Under the pieces are notes generated by a model, which saw only the letters and a program-made list of their open reading frames with translations, had not been told where the DNA came from and did not search any database. Positions 32,699-42,005 of a stretch of DNA of 59,612 nt are shown in pieces. The position numbers were made by a program, and so were the translations under genes. The stretch comes from DASXMX01 sp036794395 (lineage in GTDB: Bacteria > Planctomycetota > Phycisphaerae > Tepidisphaerales > Tepidisphaeraceae), in assembly GCA_036794395.1 (NCBI GenBank), contig DAIRGS010000004.1, positions 1 to 59,612 on the forward strand, given 5' to 3'. Positions within the stretch are counted from its first letter, which is position 1. Every line of letters begins with the position of its first letter.

Positions 32699-34237
32699 AT
32701 GATCCCGATGACCGAGGTCGCATTGTTGCAAAAGCATCGTCAGGGGTCTGACGACGCCTTCGAGGAACTGGTTCGCCGACACGCTGGCTGGATTTACGGC
32801 GTCGCGTTCCGGCGGACGCGCGACAGCCACGCAGCCGAGGACGTGGTCCAGGCGGTTTTTGTCCTCTTGCACCGTAAATCGCCCCAATTCGGTTCCGATC
32901 GAGCCATAATGAGCTGGCTCCATAAAACAACGCGATATGCCGCCGCTTCTGCGATCCGTTCTCGCGTTCGTCGAATTCGGCACGAATCTCGCGCCGCCGT
33001 CCTGCGGATTGAAGCGGTTCCGGCAATAAATGCCGGCGAGTGGGACGGGCGGTTGCCGATGCTCGATGAATTGGTCGGCCGGCTTTCGCGAGCGGATCGC
33101 GAGGTGATCCTGCTTCGTTACTACCGACAGATGGCTTTTGCGGACGTTGGCGTCCAGATTGGCACGACCGCCGAAGCAGCACGCAAACGCGTGGATCGGG
33201 CGGTTGAAAAGCTGCGGGTGATAGCGAATCAAAGCGGGTGGGCATTGTCGGCCACGTTGCTGCGCGAGGGCTTGAGTCGGCATGTCGTAGTTGGCCCGCC
33301 AGGCGGCCTGCCCGCGCGGATAGCCATGACGGTGTCACACAACGTGGGGAGTGCAATCGGCGCTTCGACCGCGGCGATTGTGAAAGGAGCGGGAGCGATG
33401 ATGGTTTCTGCACAACTGAAGCTGGTCGCGGCGCTGGTTGCCGGAATCGTGATCGTGGGCGGAGCGGCCACGTTGCTGCTCGAAACAAACGACCTCCGCG
33501 TTTCGGCCGCGATTGATCCATTTCCTAAGCTCTCGCCGTTTTCGGCGGTGCGATGGGATGAGGTGGGCTATCGCGTACGGGTGGATGGGAAATGGTATGA
33601 CCTGGCCGCGATCGACGGCCTGCCGGCATCGAAAATCATCGATTTCGCCCGGAGCGCCTATCCGCCTGACCTGTGGCAGAAGCGAGTTGATGAAGACCTG
33701 GTGGAAGTGATGGCCCGCATGGGTGCTACGCCCGGCAACACCGTGATCCTGAAGGTGCGCGACGTCGACGGTCGCGAGCTGATTACATTGCCGAACGTCG
33801 CGATGACTTCAGCCAACCGCTGGGCGGTGTGGGAGCAGCGCAATAAGCCGGGCGGCGCGCCAACGACGCGGCCCCTTGCGACGACGGGGCCAGCGGCCCG
33901 CGTGGATCTCAAGGTGTCGCCTTTCTCGGCGGTTCGGTGGGTCGATGCCGGTTATCAAGTCGAAGTTCGGGCCAGATGGTATGAACTGGTTTCGCTAGAC
34001 AATGTGCCTGTGTCCAAACTGCTCAGTTTTGCCAGGCAGGCATACCGCGACCTTTGGCAGAAGCGGATCGACGAGGATTTACCGGAGGTGTTGGCCGCCC
34101 TGGGGCACGCTCCGCGGCAAACCGTGACACTGGAGTTGCGACCGCTCGACACCCACGAGGCGGTGATGCTCGCGAACGTGCCGATGACCGCCGAGAATCG
34201 CCGGGCCATCTGGGAGCAGCGACGGCGCGCGCCGTAG
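32699..34237 (+). CDS. ECF sigma factor with membrane tail and twin repeats
   Basis: About 512 residues. The first 180 form an ECF sigma factor: region 2 (GSDDAFEELVRRHAGWIYGV, AAEDVVQAVFVLL) and region 4 (RLSRADREVILLRYYRQM, FADVGVQIGTTAEAARKRVD). A membrane helix follows (about 240-262, LKLVAALVAGIVIVGGAATL). Two copies of an about 104-residue unit then run to the end, each with SPFSAVRW, DLWQKR-DEDL-EV and NR-A-WEQR (near 278-382 and 403-510). Extended ECF factors of this kind are known in planctomycetes, where the tail may sense a signal outside the cytoplasm. Start between ATG 32699, ATG 32708 and ATG 32588 is uncertain. Confidence 0.85.
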   Translation: MIPMTEVALLQKHRQGSDDAFEELVRRHAGWIYGVAFRRTRDSHAAEDVVQAVFVLLHRKSPQFGSDRAIMSWLHKTTRYAAASAIRSRVRRIRHESRAAVLRIEAVPAINAGEWDGRLPMLDELVGRLSRADREVILLRYYRQMAFADVGVQIGTTAEAARKRVDRAVEKLRVIANQSGWALSATLLREGLSRHVVVGPPGGLPARIAMTVSHNVGSAIGASTAAIVKGAGAMMVSAQLKLVAALVAGIVIVGGAATLLLETNDLRVSAAIDPFPKLSPFSAVRWDEVGYRVRVDGKWYDLAAIDGLPASKIIDFARSAYPPDLWQKRVDEDLVEVMARMGATPGNTVILKVRDVDGRELITLPNVAMTSANRWAVWEQRNKPGGAPTTRPLATTGPAARVDLKVSPFSAVRWVDAGYQVEVRARWYELVSLDNVPVSKLLSFARQAYRDLWQKRIDEDLPEVLAALGHAPRQTVTLELRPLDTHEAVMLANVPMTAENRRAIWEQRRRAP

Positions 34238-34336
34238 GACGGTATCGGCTGAGCGCAGGCTGGTCGGGAATTGCCCGGTGAAAGCGTTTCCCCCTGAGGC
34301 CAACGGAACGTGGGCGGGTGGCTTGCCGCCAGGAAT

Positions 34337-34658
34337 GGGGCGCGCCTCATTGGGACCCACCTCCGGGCGCGCCCCAAAACGTCTCAAAACGTCTCATTCT
34401 CATTCCGTTCCATATGTGTCGGACCACCCTAAGTTGTGGAGGGTTCTGGGTTAATGTAATAGCCAGTTCGGGGTGGCCGGTTGGGTCACCGGATGGAGGC
34501 GTGCCTCACTCGTCCAACCCGATCACCCGACCCGACGACCATCACATAAACGTCTGCTGATTCAAATCTTACGGAATGACGAAAATATCTAAGGTACTAA
34601 ATATGAGACGTTATGAGACGCTTTGGGGCGCGCCGGCGAATGGACGGGCGCGCCCCAC
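34337..34658. repeat. Inverted-repeat element with GGCGCGCC motifs
   Basis: About 320 bases framed by arms that each carry two GGGGCGCGCC/GGGCGCGCCCC boxes. The inner parts (34365-34397 and 34603-34634) pair over about 32 bases with two mismatches, including AACGTCTCAAAACGTCTCAT against its complement. The 205-base centre (34398-34602) is less GC-rich and has no convincing gene. With flanks it fills the gap 34238-34791. The layout resembles a nonautonomous miniature element; no target duplication was verified. Confidence 0.65.
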
Positions 34659-34791
34659 CCGGCGGAACTCGGGCGGCGAAAACGCTGGTAGTGATCGCCC
34701 CGACGACGGAGCGAACAACTCGAACGACAAAATCGAGACGTAACCGCCGGCGTCAGAGGCGCTGGGTCGGCACGCGAGCGCGACGAAAGCC

Positions 34792-34965
34792 TTAGATCAA
34801 TCGCAACGCGTAATGGCTGACCGCAAGGCCGATGATCACGAGGGTTGTGGTCCAGACCATGTAGCGTCGGATGAGAAAGGCGCGAAAGTTCACGCCGCAA
34901 CGCGGGCATTCCGGCGATTCGGCGCCGACGGTATCTTTGCATGCAGGGCATTTACGTAGAACCAT
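34792..34965 (-). CDS. Small zinc-ribbon membrane protein
   Basis: 57 residues from ATG 34965, with TGAGGTG five to six bases upstream. A zinc ribbon (CPACKDTVGAESPECPRCG) is followed by one membrane helix (YMVWTTTLVIIGLAVSHYAL). Proteins like this are common in planctomycetes and of unknown role; the ribbon may bind another protein or nucleic acid at the inner face of the membrane. Isolated between the GGCGCGCC element and the dihydrouridine synthase gene. Confidence 0.7.
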   Translation of the reverse strand: MVLRKCPACKDTVGAESPECPRCGVNFRAFLIRRYMVWTTTLVIIGLAVSHYALRLI

Positions 34966-35194
34966 GGCACACCTCAATCGGGCAAGCGTGATTGGTTTAA
35001 AATTGCCTGGCAGCGAGCGATTGGATTTAAGCTCGAAGGCTTAGTAAATGAAGTTTACCCCGACTTGTAAACCCACAACCCTGTAACTTGGCCAGCCGTG
35101 GCCGTGGTCCGGGTAATGGAGATGGCACGGGCGAACGTGATAGGATAAGGCTGGACTGAGATTTACGGCTGCCGGAGCATGTTCAGGTCGACTC

Positions 35195-36256
35195 ATGAGA
35201 TTGCGTGAAATTAAGCTAAATAATGTTCGGTTGGCGACGAATTTGTTGCTCGCTCCGATCGCGGGGTACTGCGATCTCGCGTTTCGTCTTGTCGCGCGCC
35301 AGTGTGGCGGAATTGGGCTGGCTTGTACGGATTTGCTCTGCCCCGAAGGCGTTCTTCGCGAAAATAAGCGCTCGATGGAACTGGCGATGACCGCCCCCGA
35401 GGACACGCCGCTCTGCATGCAGCTTTATGGTGGCGATGTCGAGCGGCTCTGCGAAGCCGCCCGATGGGCCGAAGACCGCGGCGCCCACGTGATCGATATC
35501 AACATGGGTTGCCCCGTCGACAAAATCACCAAACGCGATGGCGGCAGCAAGCTGTTGTGCGACCCCGATCGCACCTTGCGGATGGTCGACCGCGTGATAG
35601 CCGTGCTTCGGCATACGCCCCTCACGGCCAAGTTGCGGCTGGGCTGGGGTGATACGTGTATCGTCGCTCCAAAGCTGGCCGCTCGCTTGGAAGATGCGGG
35701 GGTGGCGATGGTCACCATCCACGGTCGCACGACCGAAATGCGCTTTGGCGGGGAAGCCCGCCTCGATGGAATCGCGCAGGTCGTCGCGGCGGTTAAGCGC
35801 ATCCCAGTGATCGGCAATGGCGACGTGCGAAGCCCCGAAGATGCCCGGCGGATGATCGAGGTCACGGGCTGCGCCGGCATCATGATCGGCAGGGGGGCGC
35901 TGTCCATGCCCTGGATCTTCCGCGACACATGGAGCTACCTCACACATGGCTATGATCCCGAGCCTCCATCGATTCAGCAGAAATGTGAATGGATGAGAAT
36001 GCACTTTCAAAATCTGATGCAATTCAGATCGGAGCGCATCGCATCGCTCGAGTTCCGTAAGCGCGTGAGCTGGTACGCCAAGCAGATGAATCCGTGCCGG
36101 CTGTTGAGAGATGAGATGAGAGTCATTTCTTCGGCCGCGGAATTTGATGAGGTGATCCGGCGGTTTCTTGATTGGCGACTGAACCACGACGAACAAGTGC
36201 GCAGGGGGCGTGCTGCGCCCATTGAGGAAGAATCGGATCTGGTCAGCGCCGTCTGA
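35195..36256 (+). CDS. dus: tRNA-dihydrouridine synthase
   Basis: 353 residues. FMN-dependent TIM-barrel enzyme reducing uridines in tRNA D-loops. Hallmarks are LLLAPIAGYCDLAFR (FMN loop), HVIDINMGCPVDKITKRDGG with the catalytic cysteine in NMGCP, KLRLGWGD, TIHGRTTEMRFGGEA, and IPVIGNGDVRSPEDARRMIE followed by GIMIGRGALSMPWIF. Bacterial subgroup (DusA/B/C) is not certain; the GSKLL segment is closest to DusB. ATG 35195 has no competing start near the homologous region. The 229 bases upstream hold no gene. Convergent with the DUF2071 gene. Confidence 0.93.
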   Translation: MRLREIKLNNVRLATNLLLAPIAGYCDLAFRLVARQCGGIGLACTDLLCPEGVLRENKRSMELAMTAPEDTPLCMQLYGGDVERLCEAARWAEDRGAHVIDINMGCPVDKITKRDGGSKLLCDPDRTLRMVDRVIAVLRHTPLTAKLRLGWGDTCIVAPKLAARLEDAGVAMVTIHGRTTEMRFGGEARLDGIAQVVAAVKRIPVIGNGDVRSPEDARRMIEVTGCAGIMIGRGALSMPWIFRDTWSYLTHGYDPEPPSIQQKCEWMRMHFQNLMQFRSERIASLEFRKRVSWYAKQMNPCRLLRDEMRVISSAAEFDEVIRRFLDWRLNHDEQVRRGRAAPIEEESDLVSAV

Positions 36257-36264
36257 GCGTCGCC

Positions 36265-36966
36265 TTAAGTTTCGACGCGCTGAAGTGCCCAGGCCTTTAC
36301 ATCAAGCAGGTGACTGTAGTGCAGCAGGGGCGGGGTTGACGGCAGCTTCAGGCCAATGGGGTCGGTCATTGTGTTGGTTTCGATTTCCGCTTCCGCTGGC
36401 TGTAGGGGCCAGGGCGAGTGCTCGATATCGCCGCGATATATGCGACCGCGTTGATCTGCTGAGTAAAGACATAAGCGGTTTGTGAGGAAATCGTCGAGTG
36501 AGCCCGGCATGGCGTTGATAGGGGGGCCACATGGGCGATAGCGCGCTCGCAACTCACATGGCGGGGCGTTGCGGTGAATGCGGATGCTGGTGTAATCCAC
36601 GGTGTCATTGCTCGTGCGGCAAGACATGCGGGCATCAAAATACGGAAGGTGAAATCGATGCCGGGCCCCTCGGACAGCGAGCCGGCTTGCGGCGTCGAGG
36701 CTGAAGAACCACACGCCCGCACGCCCGGCATTCCTGACATAGGTGCGCACATTCAATTCCGGGAACGCCGAGAGCCACGGAACGACGGGCCCAAGACGAT
36801 GGCGAACATTCGACATCCTAAAAGGCACGATTCCAATCCACGCCTGGCCCTCGAAAGTGTCTAATTCGAGCCGCCGGGGGATCAGCGGGCGCAGTGCCGT
36901 GACGGGCACTGGCCAATGCATGAACAGAAGTTGGTGCCATCGCATGAACACCGACCAGGGCCGCAT
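36265..36966 (-). CDS. DUF2071 family protein
   Basis: About 233 residues from ATG 36966. The family opening is present: RWHQLLFMHWPVPVTALRPL then IPRRLELDTFEGQAWIGIVP, followed by PELNVRTYVRNAGRAGVWFF and SLDAASRLAV. DUF2071 proteins (YqjF-like) have a fold related to lipocalin-like or acetoacetate decarboxylase-like beta barrels; no catalysis is established. The frame extends to 37137, but the extension overlaps rpiA and lacks similarity. No strong ribosome site decides the start. Divergent from rpiA. Confidence 0.8.
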   Translation of the reverse strand: MRPWSVFMRWHQLLFMHWPVPVTALRPLIPRRLELDTFEGQAWIGIVPFRMSNVRHRLGPVVPWLSAFPELNVRTYVRNAGRAGVWFFSLDAASRLAVRGARHRFHLPYFDARMSCRTSNDTVDYTSIRIHRNAPPCELRARYRPCGPPINAMPGSLDDFLTNRLCLYSADQRGRIYRGDIEHSPWPLQPAEAEIETNTMTDPIGLKLPSTPPLLHYSHLLDVKAWALQRVET

Positions 36967-37035
36967 GGGGGCATGATAGCAGGCCGGAAATGGGGGGCGC
37001 TGTATTCGGAGGGACTGATTCTGTATCTTCCGGCG

Positions 37036-37716
37036 ATGAACCCCAAGCGGCGGGCCGCGGAGGCGGCGTTGAAATTTTTGAAAGATGGAATGGTTGTGGG
37101 CCTGGGAACCGGGTCCACCGCTGACGAATTCCTGCAAGCACTTAGCGTGGCCCTGAAGACAGGAAAGTTGAAGGCAATTCGTGGCGTGCCGACCTCACGC
37201 CGGTCGCAGCAACGGGCCGAAGAGCTGGGGATTCCGCTGGTGAGCCTGTCGCAGGCCGCACGGCCTGATGTGACGGTGGACGGCGCCGATGAAATCGCCC
37301 CGGGTTTGGATCTGATTAAGGGGCTGGGCGGAGCGTTATTGCGCGAAAAGGTTGTTGCGCAGAATTCGGCGAAGCTGGTGATCATTGCCGATTCGAAAAA
37401 GACCGTCGATAAGCTGGGGACGAGTTCGGCCCTCCCGGTGGAAGTTGTGCAGTTCGCTCATGAGGTGCAAGCCGATTTTCTGAAGACGCTGGGGGCGCAG
37501 CCTGTGCTTCGGCTTAACGCCGATGGCACGGCGATGGTCACCGATAACGGGAATTACATCTATGATTGCCGGTTCCCCAAAGGCATCCAGAACCCGGCAG
37601 AGGTTGAGGCAGCAATGCGGGCGCGGGCGGGCATAGTTGAAACCGGGCTCTTCCTGGGGATGGCGTCGGTAGCGCTGATTGCCCGGGATGATTCTGTCGA
37701 AGAGAGAACCCGCTGA
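37036..37716 (+). CDS. rpiA: Ribose-5-phosphate isomerase A
   Basis: 226 residues. Interconverts ribose-5-phosphate and ribulose-5-phosphate in the pentose phosphate pathway. Motifs in order: VVGLGTGSTADEFLQAL (phosphate loop), RGVPTSRRSQQRAEELGIPL, DVTVDGADEIAPGLDLIKG then GGALLREKVVA (catalytic Asp/Glu and Lys region), and ELVIIAD-type ending KLVIIADSKKTVDKLG. Chosen ATG 37036 (MNPKRRAAEAAL) matches the family; an in-frame ATG at 36916 would overlap the divergent gene. The next gene starts 116 bases downstream and is probably separate. Confidence 0.95.
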   Translation: MNPKRRAAEAALKFLKDGMVVGLGTGSTADEFLQALSVALKTGKLKAIRGVPTSRRSQQRAEELGIPLVSLSQAARPDVTVDGADEIAPGLDLIKGLGGALLREKVVAQNSAKLVIIADSKKTVDKLGTSSALPVEVVQFAHEVQADFLKTLGAQPVLRLNADGTAMVTDNGNYIYDCRFPKGIQNPAEVEAAMRARAGIVETGLFLGMASVALIARDDSVEERTR

Positions 37717-37771
37717 TAAACAATTCATCCACGATCTCTTTTTTTTCGGGGAGCGGGAGGAAATTTAAGGG

Positions 37772-37798
37772 TTGAATATACGGATTTGCTCGTATAAA
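37772..37798 (+). promoter_or_regulatory. Candidate promoter and BlaI-type operator
   Basis: A perfect dyad TATACG (37777-37782) and CGTATA (37791-37796), eight bases apart, lies 36 bases before the blaI-like start. It overlaps a possible promoter: TTGAAT (37772-37777) and TATAAA (37793-37798) with a 15-base spacer. BlaI/MecI repressors bind short dyads over their own promoters, so self-repression is a reasonable inference. Confidence 0.5.
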
Positions 37799-37832
37799 AT
37801 GCCAAGTGGGGGAATGAAATGAGGTTGACTGG

Positions 37833-38222
37833 ATGGCTCGTCCCGCGTTGCCTCGTCCAACTGATGCTGAATTGATAGTTCTGCGTGCCTTATGGCGGCG
37901 GGGTCCTTCAACTGTTCGTCAGGTTCACGAAGATCTCGAAGACGGACGCCCCGTCGGCTACACCACCACGCTCAAGATGATGCAGATCATGGCCGACAAG
38001 GGCCTGGTCGAGCGTGATAAATCAGATCGTTCGCACGTTTATCGCGCCAAGCTCACCGAAGAACGTACCCAGCGACAACTCATCCGCGATTTGCTGCACC
38101 GCGCGTTTGGGGGTTCTGCCCGGAAGCTGTTCGTGCAGGCGCTTGCCGAGGCAAAATCTTCGCCGCAGGAGATGGCGGAGATTCGGAGGCTGCTGGAATC
38201 TGAGGAAGGGGGCGGGAAATGA
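37833..38222 (+). CDS. BlaI/MecI/CopY-family transcriptional repressor
   Basis: 129 residues. Winged-helix dimer of the penicillinase-repressor family: LPRPTDAELIVLRALWRRGP, STVRQVHEDL, VGYTTTLKMMQIMADKGLVE then RDKSDRSHVYRA, and a C-terminal dimerisation helix (DLLHRAFGGSARKLFVQALA). ATG 37833 has GAGG eight bases upstream. It overlaps the following M56 peptidase gene by four bases (ATGA), the usual repressor/sensor operon, although in planctomycetes these pairs are numerous and not tied to beta-lactam resistance. The dyad upstream suggests autoregulation. Confidence 0.92.
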   Translation: MARPALPRPTDAELIVLRALWRRGPSTVRQVHEDLEDGRPVGYTTTLKMMQIMADKGLVERDKSDRSHVYRAKLTEERTQRQLIRDLLHRAFGGSARKLFVQALAEAKSSPQEMAEIRRLLESEEGGGK

Positions 38223-40087
38223 ACAGCCTGGAACAGGTGCTTCGCACGCCTTCGATGGTTGTGCTTGGGTGGGCTCTGGTTCATTTTCTCTGGCAGGGCA
38301 TGCTGGTGGCGATCATCGTGGCCGCCCTGCTTCATGCCACCCGACGCGCGACAGCCCAAACACGATATGCGCTGGCGGGCGGCGGGATGATGGTGATGCT
38401 GGCGTGCCCCGTCCTTACTTTCATTGCCCTGTCGCAGCATGCCGGCTCTCTGGAAATCAACTCCGGCGCTTATGTTCAAGTACTGCAACCGGCCTCAGCG
38501 TCCGGGGGGGATGCTGAGCCGGTTTTTTCTGCTCAATTGCCTCTGCTGGATCGTCTGATCCGGGTTCCGCAATCGATCACTTCCAATCGGCTGTTGCCCA
38601 GCATCGTGATCATCTGGGGAGCGGGTGTTGGATTCCTCGCCCTCCGGCTTCTGGGGAGTTGGCTGCGGGTACTGCATGTTCGGCAATCCGCGACCCATGT
38701 TGGTAATGCCGTCATTCGTGCCCGTCTTAAAGATCTTTCGCGACGCATGGGAATTCGTTCCCCGGTGGAATTGCTCGAATCCGCGCTGGCAACTGGCCCT
38801 GCGGTCATTGGCGTTTTGCGCCCGGCGATTCTGTTTCCGACCGCTGCCCTCACTGGCCTGTGGCCCATTCAGGTCGAGGCGATTCTTGCTCACGAGCTGG
38901 CTCATATTCGCCGGCACGATTACCTGATTAATCTGCTCCAGTGTGTCGTGGAGACGCTGCTGTTTTATCATCCGGCGGTGTGGTGGGTCTCGGGGCGGAT
39001 TCGCCAGGAACGCGAGCATTGCTGCGATGATTTAGCGGTCGAAGTGTGCGGCGACCGGGCCTTTTATGCTAATTGCCTGGCCGATCTCGATGAGCTTAAA
39101 CCCGCGTCAATGGCGCTGGCGATGGCCGCGGCCGGTGGGGGGCTTCTCCCGCGAATTCGTCGTATTCTTTGTCTTCCGGCTGGAGAAAATCGCAGTGCTT
39201 CAGCCGCCACCGGAGCACTCGCGGTGGCAGCAGTGGGCACGGCGCTTTTGTTCCTGATGGCGGGTCCTGCCGTCGGTCAGAAGCAGTCGTTGCAGCTTAC
39301 GCCCGTGATAAACATCGAGTCGGTGTCGTCGTCGGGATTTCAATCCCCGACCGATCATTATCAGGCGGAGCGCGGCCAGGCGAAGGCAGATTCTTTTGAC
39401 GCGATTGTGGAACAACCGACGCAGGTTGAAGCAGGTGTTGCGAGCCAAGTTCCCGAAGTTCTTGCACGGCCCACTGTCGAGATTCAAGCGGGTGCTTCCG
39501 ACGTGTTAGAATCCGCGATGCCCGATTCTTCCTCTTCTAACGCAAATAGCCATGTGCCGGCTCCTCAAGCCATGCGGCCTAATTTGCCTGTAAACATAAC
39601 ACCCGGTGCGTTGCGGGTTCCGTTTCCGAGCCTGAGTCCTACGAGCTTGTGGGGCGGCCAATGGCTGCCGCGTTTGACGCCGAGCCAGGTGAATTCTCCA
39701 CAGCGGGATCCTACCCCATCTGGTGCACCCGTAGCGCCTCGGTTATTGCCGACGGGTCCGTCCCACCGACCTTTGACCACTGATTTTCCACCGGCGCCTT
39801 TGCCTATGGGGCGGCCAGTTGAGATCCGCCAGATCGTTGGCGATGCGCTTGGCGTACCGTCGTCGCCACAGCATTCAGCGGGACCGGCAAGCGTTACCCC
39901 GACGCAATCGAACTTCGTTCGTCAGCCTGTGATGGTGAATTATGGTGGGCTGCTGTTCGTGGCGGCGCCCAGCGGCAACTACGTTGTCCCGCCGGCAGGT
40001 CAGGGAAATGTCGCCGCCGCAAGTACGGGGCGAATGAGCACGACTGCAACGTCATCAAACTACGTTCACCCGGCCGCTCAACGGTAG
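38219..40087 (+). CDS. BlaR1-like M56 membrane metallopeptidase
   Basis: 622 residues. Four membrane helices surround the zinc peptidase core: AILAHELAHIRRHDY (HExxH-type, here HELAH) and the downstream REHCCDDLAVEVCG acidic ligand region. After the last helix (about 340-358) the remaining 260 residues are low-complexity (Pro, Ser, Ala, Val-rich), probably outside the cytoplasm; no penicillin-binding sensor domain is present. It likely cuts the cognate BlaI-like repressor on a signal, freeing the operon, but the signal is unknown. ATGA overlap with the repressor gene. Confidence 0.9.
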   Translation: MNSLEQVLRTPSMVVLGWALVHFLWQGMLVAIIVAALLHATRRATAQTRYALAGGGMMVMLACPVLTFIALSQHAGSLEINSGAYVQVLQPASASGGDAEPVFSAQLPLLDRLIRVPQSITSNRLLPSIVIIWGAGVGFLALRLLGSWLRVLHVRQSATHVGNAVIRARLKDLSRRMGIRSPVELLESALATGPAVIGVLRPAILFPTAALTGLWPIQVEAILAHELAHIRRHDYLINLLQCVVETLLFYHPAVWWVSGRIRQEREHCCDDLAVEVCGDRAFYANCLADLDELKPASMALAMAAAGGGLLPRIRRILCLPAGENRSASAATGALAVAAVGTALLFLMAGPAVGQKQSLQLTPVINIESVSSSGFQSPTDHYQAERGQAKADSFDAIVEQPTQVEAGVASQVPEVLARPTVEIQAGASDVLESAMPDSSSSNANSHVPAPQAMRPNLPVNITPGALRVPFPSLSPTSLWGGQWLPRLTPSQVNSPQRDPTPSGAPVAPRLLPTGPSHRPLTTDFPPAPLPMGRPVEIRQIVGDALGVPSSPQHSAGPASVTPTQSNFVRQPVMVNYGGLLFVAAPSGNYVVPPAGQGNVAAASTGRMSTTATSSNYVHPAAQR

Positions 40088-40212
40088 CGCATTCAACCTT
40101 TCATGTTCACGGTTGCGCCAGCGGGGTAAAGACCCCCCTCGAGATACTCATCTAACGCGCATCTCCGCTGGCGCACCGGACAAGCGTCGAGCCTTGTCAT
40201 CGAAGCCCGACG

Positions 40213-41838
40213 TTGAGCCGCGTCACACCACTCGGTATCTTCGAACTCACGTCAACTGAAGAAATCACCCAACTCGATTCTCACCAAGGCAGTTCCGCCG
40301 CGGGCCGCGCAAGCGCCGATTGGCGATTCGCAGTTATTGTCACAATGATTTACTCAGGCTGGGTTGGGTACGTCGCGCTTCATCACGAATGCTGGCGCGA
40401 TGAGGCGGATGTCTGGCTGGCCGCGAGGGACATGAGCCCGGCCCAGTTGTTTCGCTGGCTTGGCGGGGCGGGCACACCGGGGCTCTGGTACTTCATGGTG
40501 ATGCCGCTGGCGAAGGCCGGGCTTCCGTATGGCTCGATGCTGTTTCTGCATGTGGCGATTGCGATTGCGTTCGCCGCCCTCATCGCCTTGCTTTCTCCCT
40601 TTCCCCGGTTGTTCAAGGTTCTGATCATTTTCTCGTATTACTTTTTATATGAATTCGCAGTGGTTGCACGCAGTTACGGGCTCACCGTCTTGCTTCTGAT
40701 GCTGATCGCGATCGCTCTGACTGCGCCGCGCCGGAAAATGGTTGTGCTGGGCGGTTTGCTGTTCCTGCTTTTTAATGCGAATGCCCACGGTTTTTTCATC
40801 GCGGGCAGTATTTCGCTGATCGTCCTGATCGAGGCTATCCGTCGGCGTGAAATGTCCGGGGCAACGCTGATCGGCGGATGCATCGCGGCACTTGGTGGGG
40901 TCATCGCTTTTTTACAGCTGCTGCCGCCGCCGGGCGCGCACCCGCCTGCGAGCAAACCGCAGTGGACGGCATTTGGCGATGCCTTCAGCCAGGTGTTTTT
41001 GCCGCACGTGCCGGCTTATTTGGGGTTCTTCCTTCGGCACTCGCACGGATTAACTGCCGTAGCCGAGGCCGCGTTCCTCGCCATCCGGTGGTGCGGTGCA
41101 CTGATAGCGCTGACAATTCTGTTCAGGATTCGCCGAAGTTCGATGGCTGTCGCGATGGTGTCGCTTTCATGGGCGGCGCTGCTCTATATCTTCGTCTTCA
41201 AATGGTACGGCGGCGAAAGGCATGCGGGCCTGCTGTTTGCATTACTGATCTTTGGATTGTGGGTTTCCCGATGGCCCTGGCCCAAAACTGAGTCAGGGTC
41301 TTCGTCCATTTTCGCCCCGCAGGCTCCGCTTGGTCTTAAGGTATTCGCGGCGAGCTTATTTGTTTCCTGTACGACGGGCGCATTGTGGTCGATTCAGGAA
41401 ATCCGATGGGAATACTCAGGCGCGAAATCCGCCGCGGCTTTTATTGATTCGCATCATTTGGCGCATTTTCCCATCGCCACTAATCCAGGTCCGCAGTGCG
41501 AGTCGGTCTTTCCCTATCTTCCTCACAGCCGATTCTGGATTATCGGGCGTCAGGAATATGGAACGTATGTGAAGTGGGACAAACGTTGGGATCAGGAATA
41601 CGCACTGAGCGATGCCGAGCTGATTAAGCGGGTGCGCGAGAAGTTCCCGCGTGAACTGCATTTATTGATGCTGGCATCAAAGCCTTTGGCTGATCCCAAC
41701 GGCTTTGGATATGAACTGATCTACAGTGAATCGAGGCGGGTCTTCGATGACAACGCGCACGATGAAGACTATTTCATCTACATGCCTTCGGATCAGCGCA
41801 TAGGAAATCGAGCCGACTCCAGCACTCCCGCCAGATAA
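40213..41838 (+). CDS. Multipass membrane glycosyltransferase-like protein
   Basis: 541 residues, about ten to eleven hydrophobic helices between residues 35 and 400, then a soluble C-terminal domain. The first outer loop reads ALHHECWRDEADVWLAARD, with an acidic pair (DE) in the same place as in GT-C enzymes such as the PMT/ArnT families that use polyprenyl-linked sugars. The rest of the family signature is weak, so function is tentative. The start is a TTG at 40213; no ATG occurs before the first helix and no strong ribosome site is seen. Stands alone between the M56 gene and the flagellin gene. Confidence 0.7.
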   Translation: MSRVTPLGIFELTSTEEITQLDSHQGSSAAGRASADWRFAVIVTMIYSGWVGYVALHHECWRDEADVWLAARDMSPAQLFRWLGGAGTPGLWYFMVMPLAKAGLPYGSMLFLHVAIAIAFAALIALLSPFPRLFKVLIIFSYYFLYEFAVVARSYGLTVLLLMLIAIALTAPRRKMVVLGGLLFLLFNANAHGFFIAGSISLIVLIEAIRRREMSGATLIGGCIAALGGVIAFLQLLPPPGAHPPASKPQWTAFGDAFSQVFLPHVPAYLGFFLRHSHGLTAVAEAAFLAIRWCGALIALTILFRIRRSSMAVAMVSLSWAALLYIFVFKWYGGERHAGLLFALLIFGLWVSRWPWPKTESGSSSIFAPQAPLGLKVFAASLFVSCTTGALWSIQEIRWEYSGAKSAAAFIDSHHLAHFPIATNPGPQCESVFPYLPHSRFWIIGRQEYGTYVKWDKRWDQEYALSDAELIKRVREKFPRELHLLMLASKPLADPNGFGYELIYSESRRVFDDNAHDEDYFIYMPSDQRIGNRADSSTPAR

Positions 41839-42005
41839 CGAAATCGGGCCGGGCTGGAACGGTTCGGCGCGCGACGACTCTGGGTGAGCCATCGCTGAGG
41901 CCTCTGTTGATTCAATGATCGCGTGCTACGGGCCAGCCTTCGGTGAGCATGTGGCTTGCGCAAGCGTCGATCGTCGAAATAATGAATTAGCCTATATTCG
42001 TCTAC

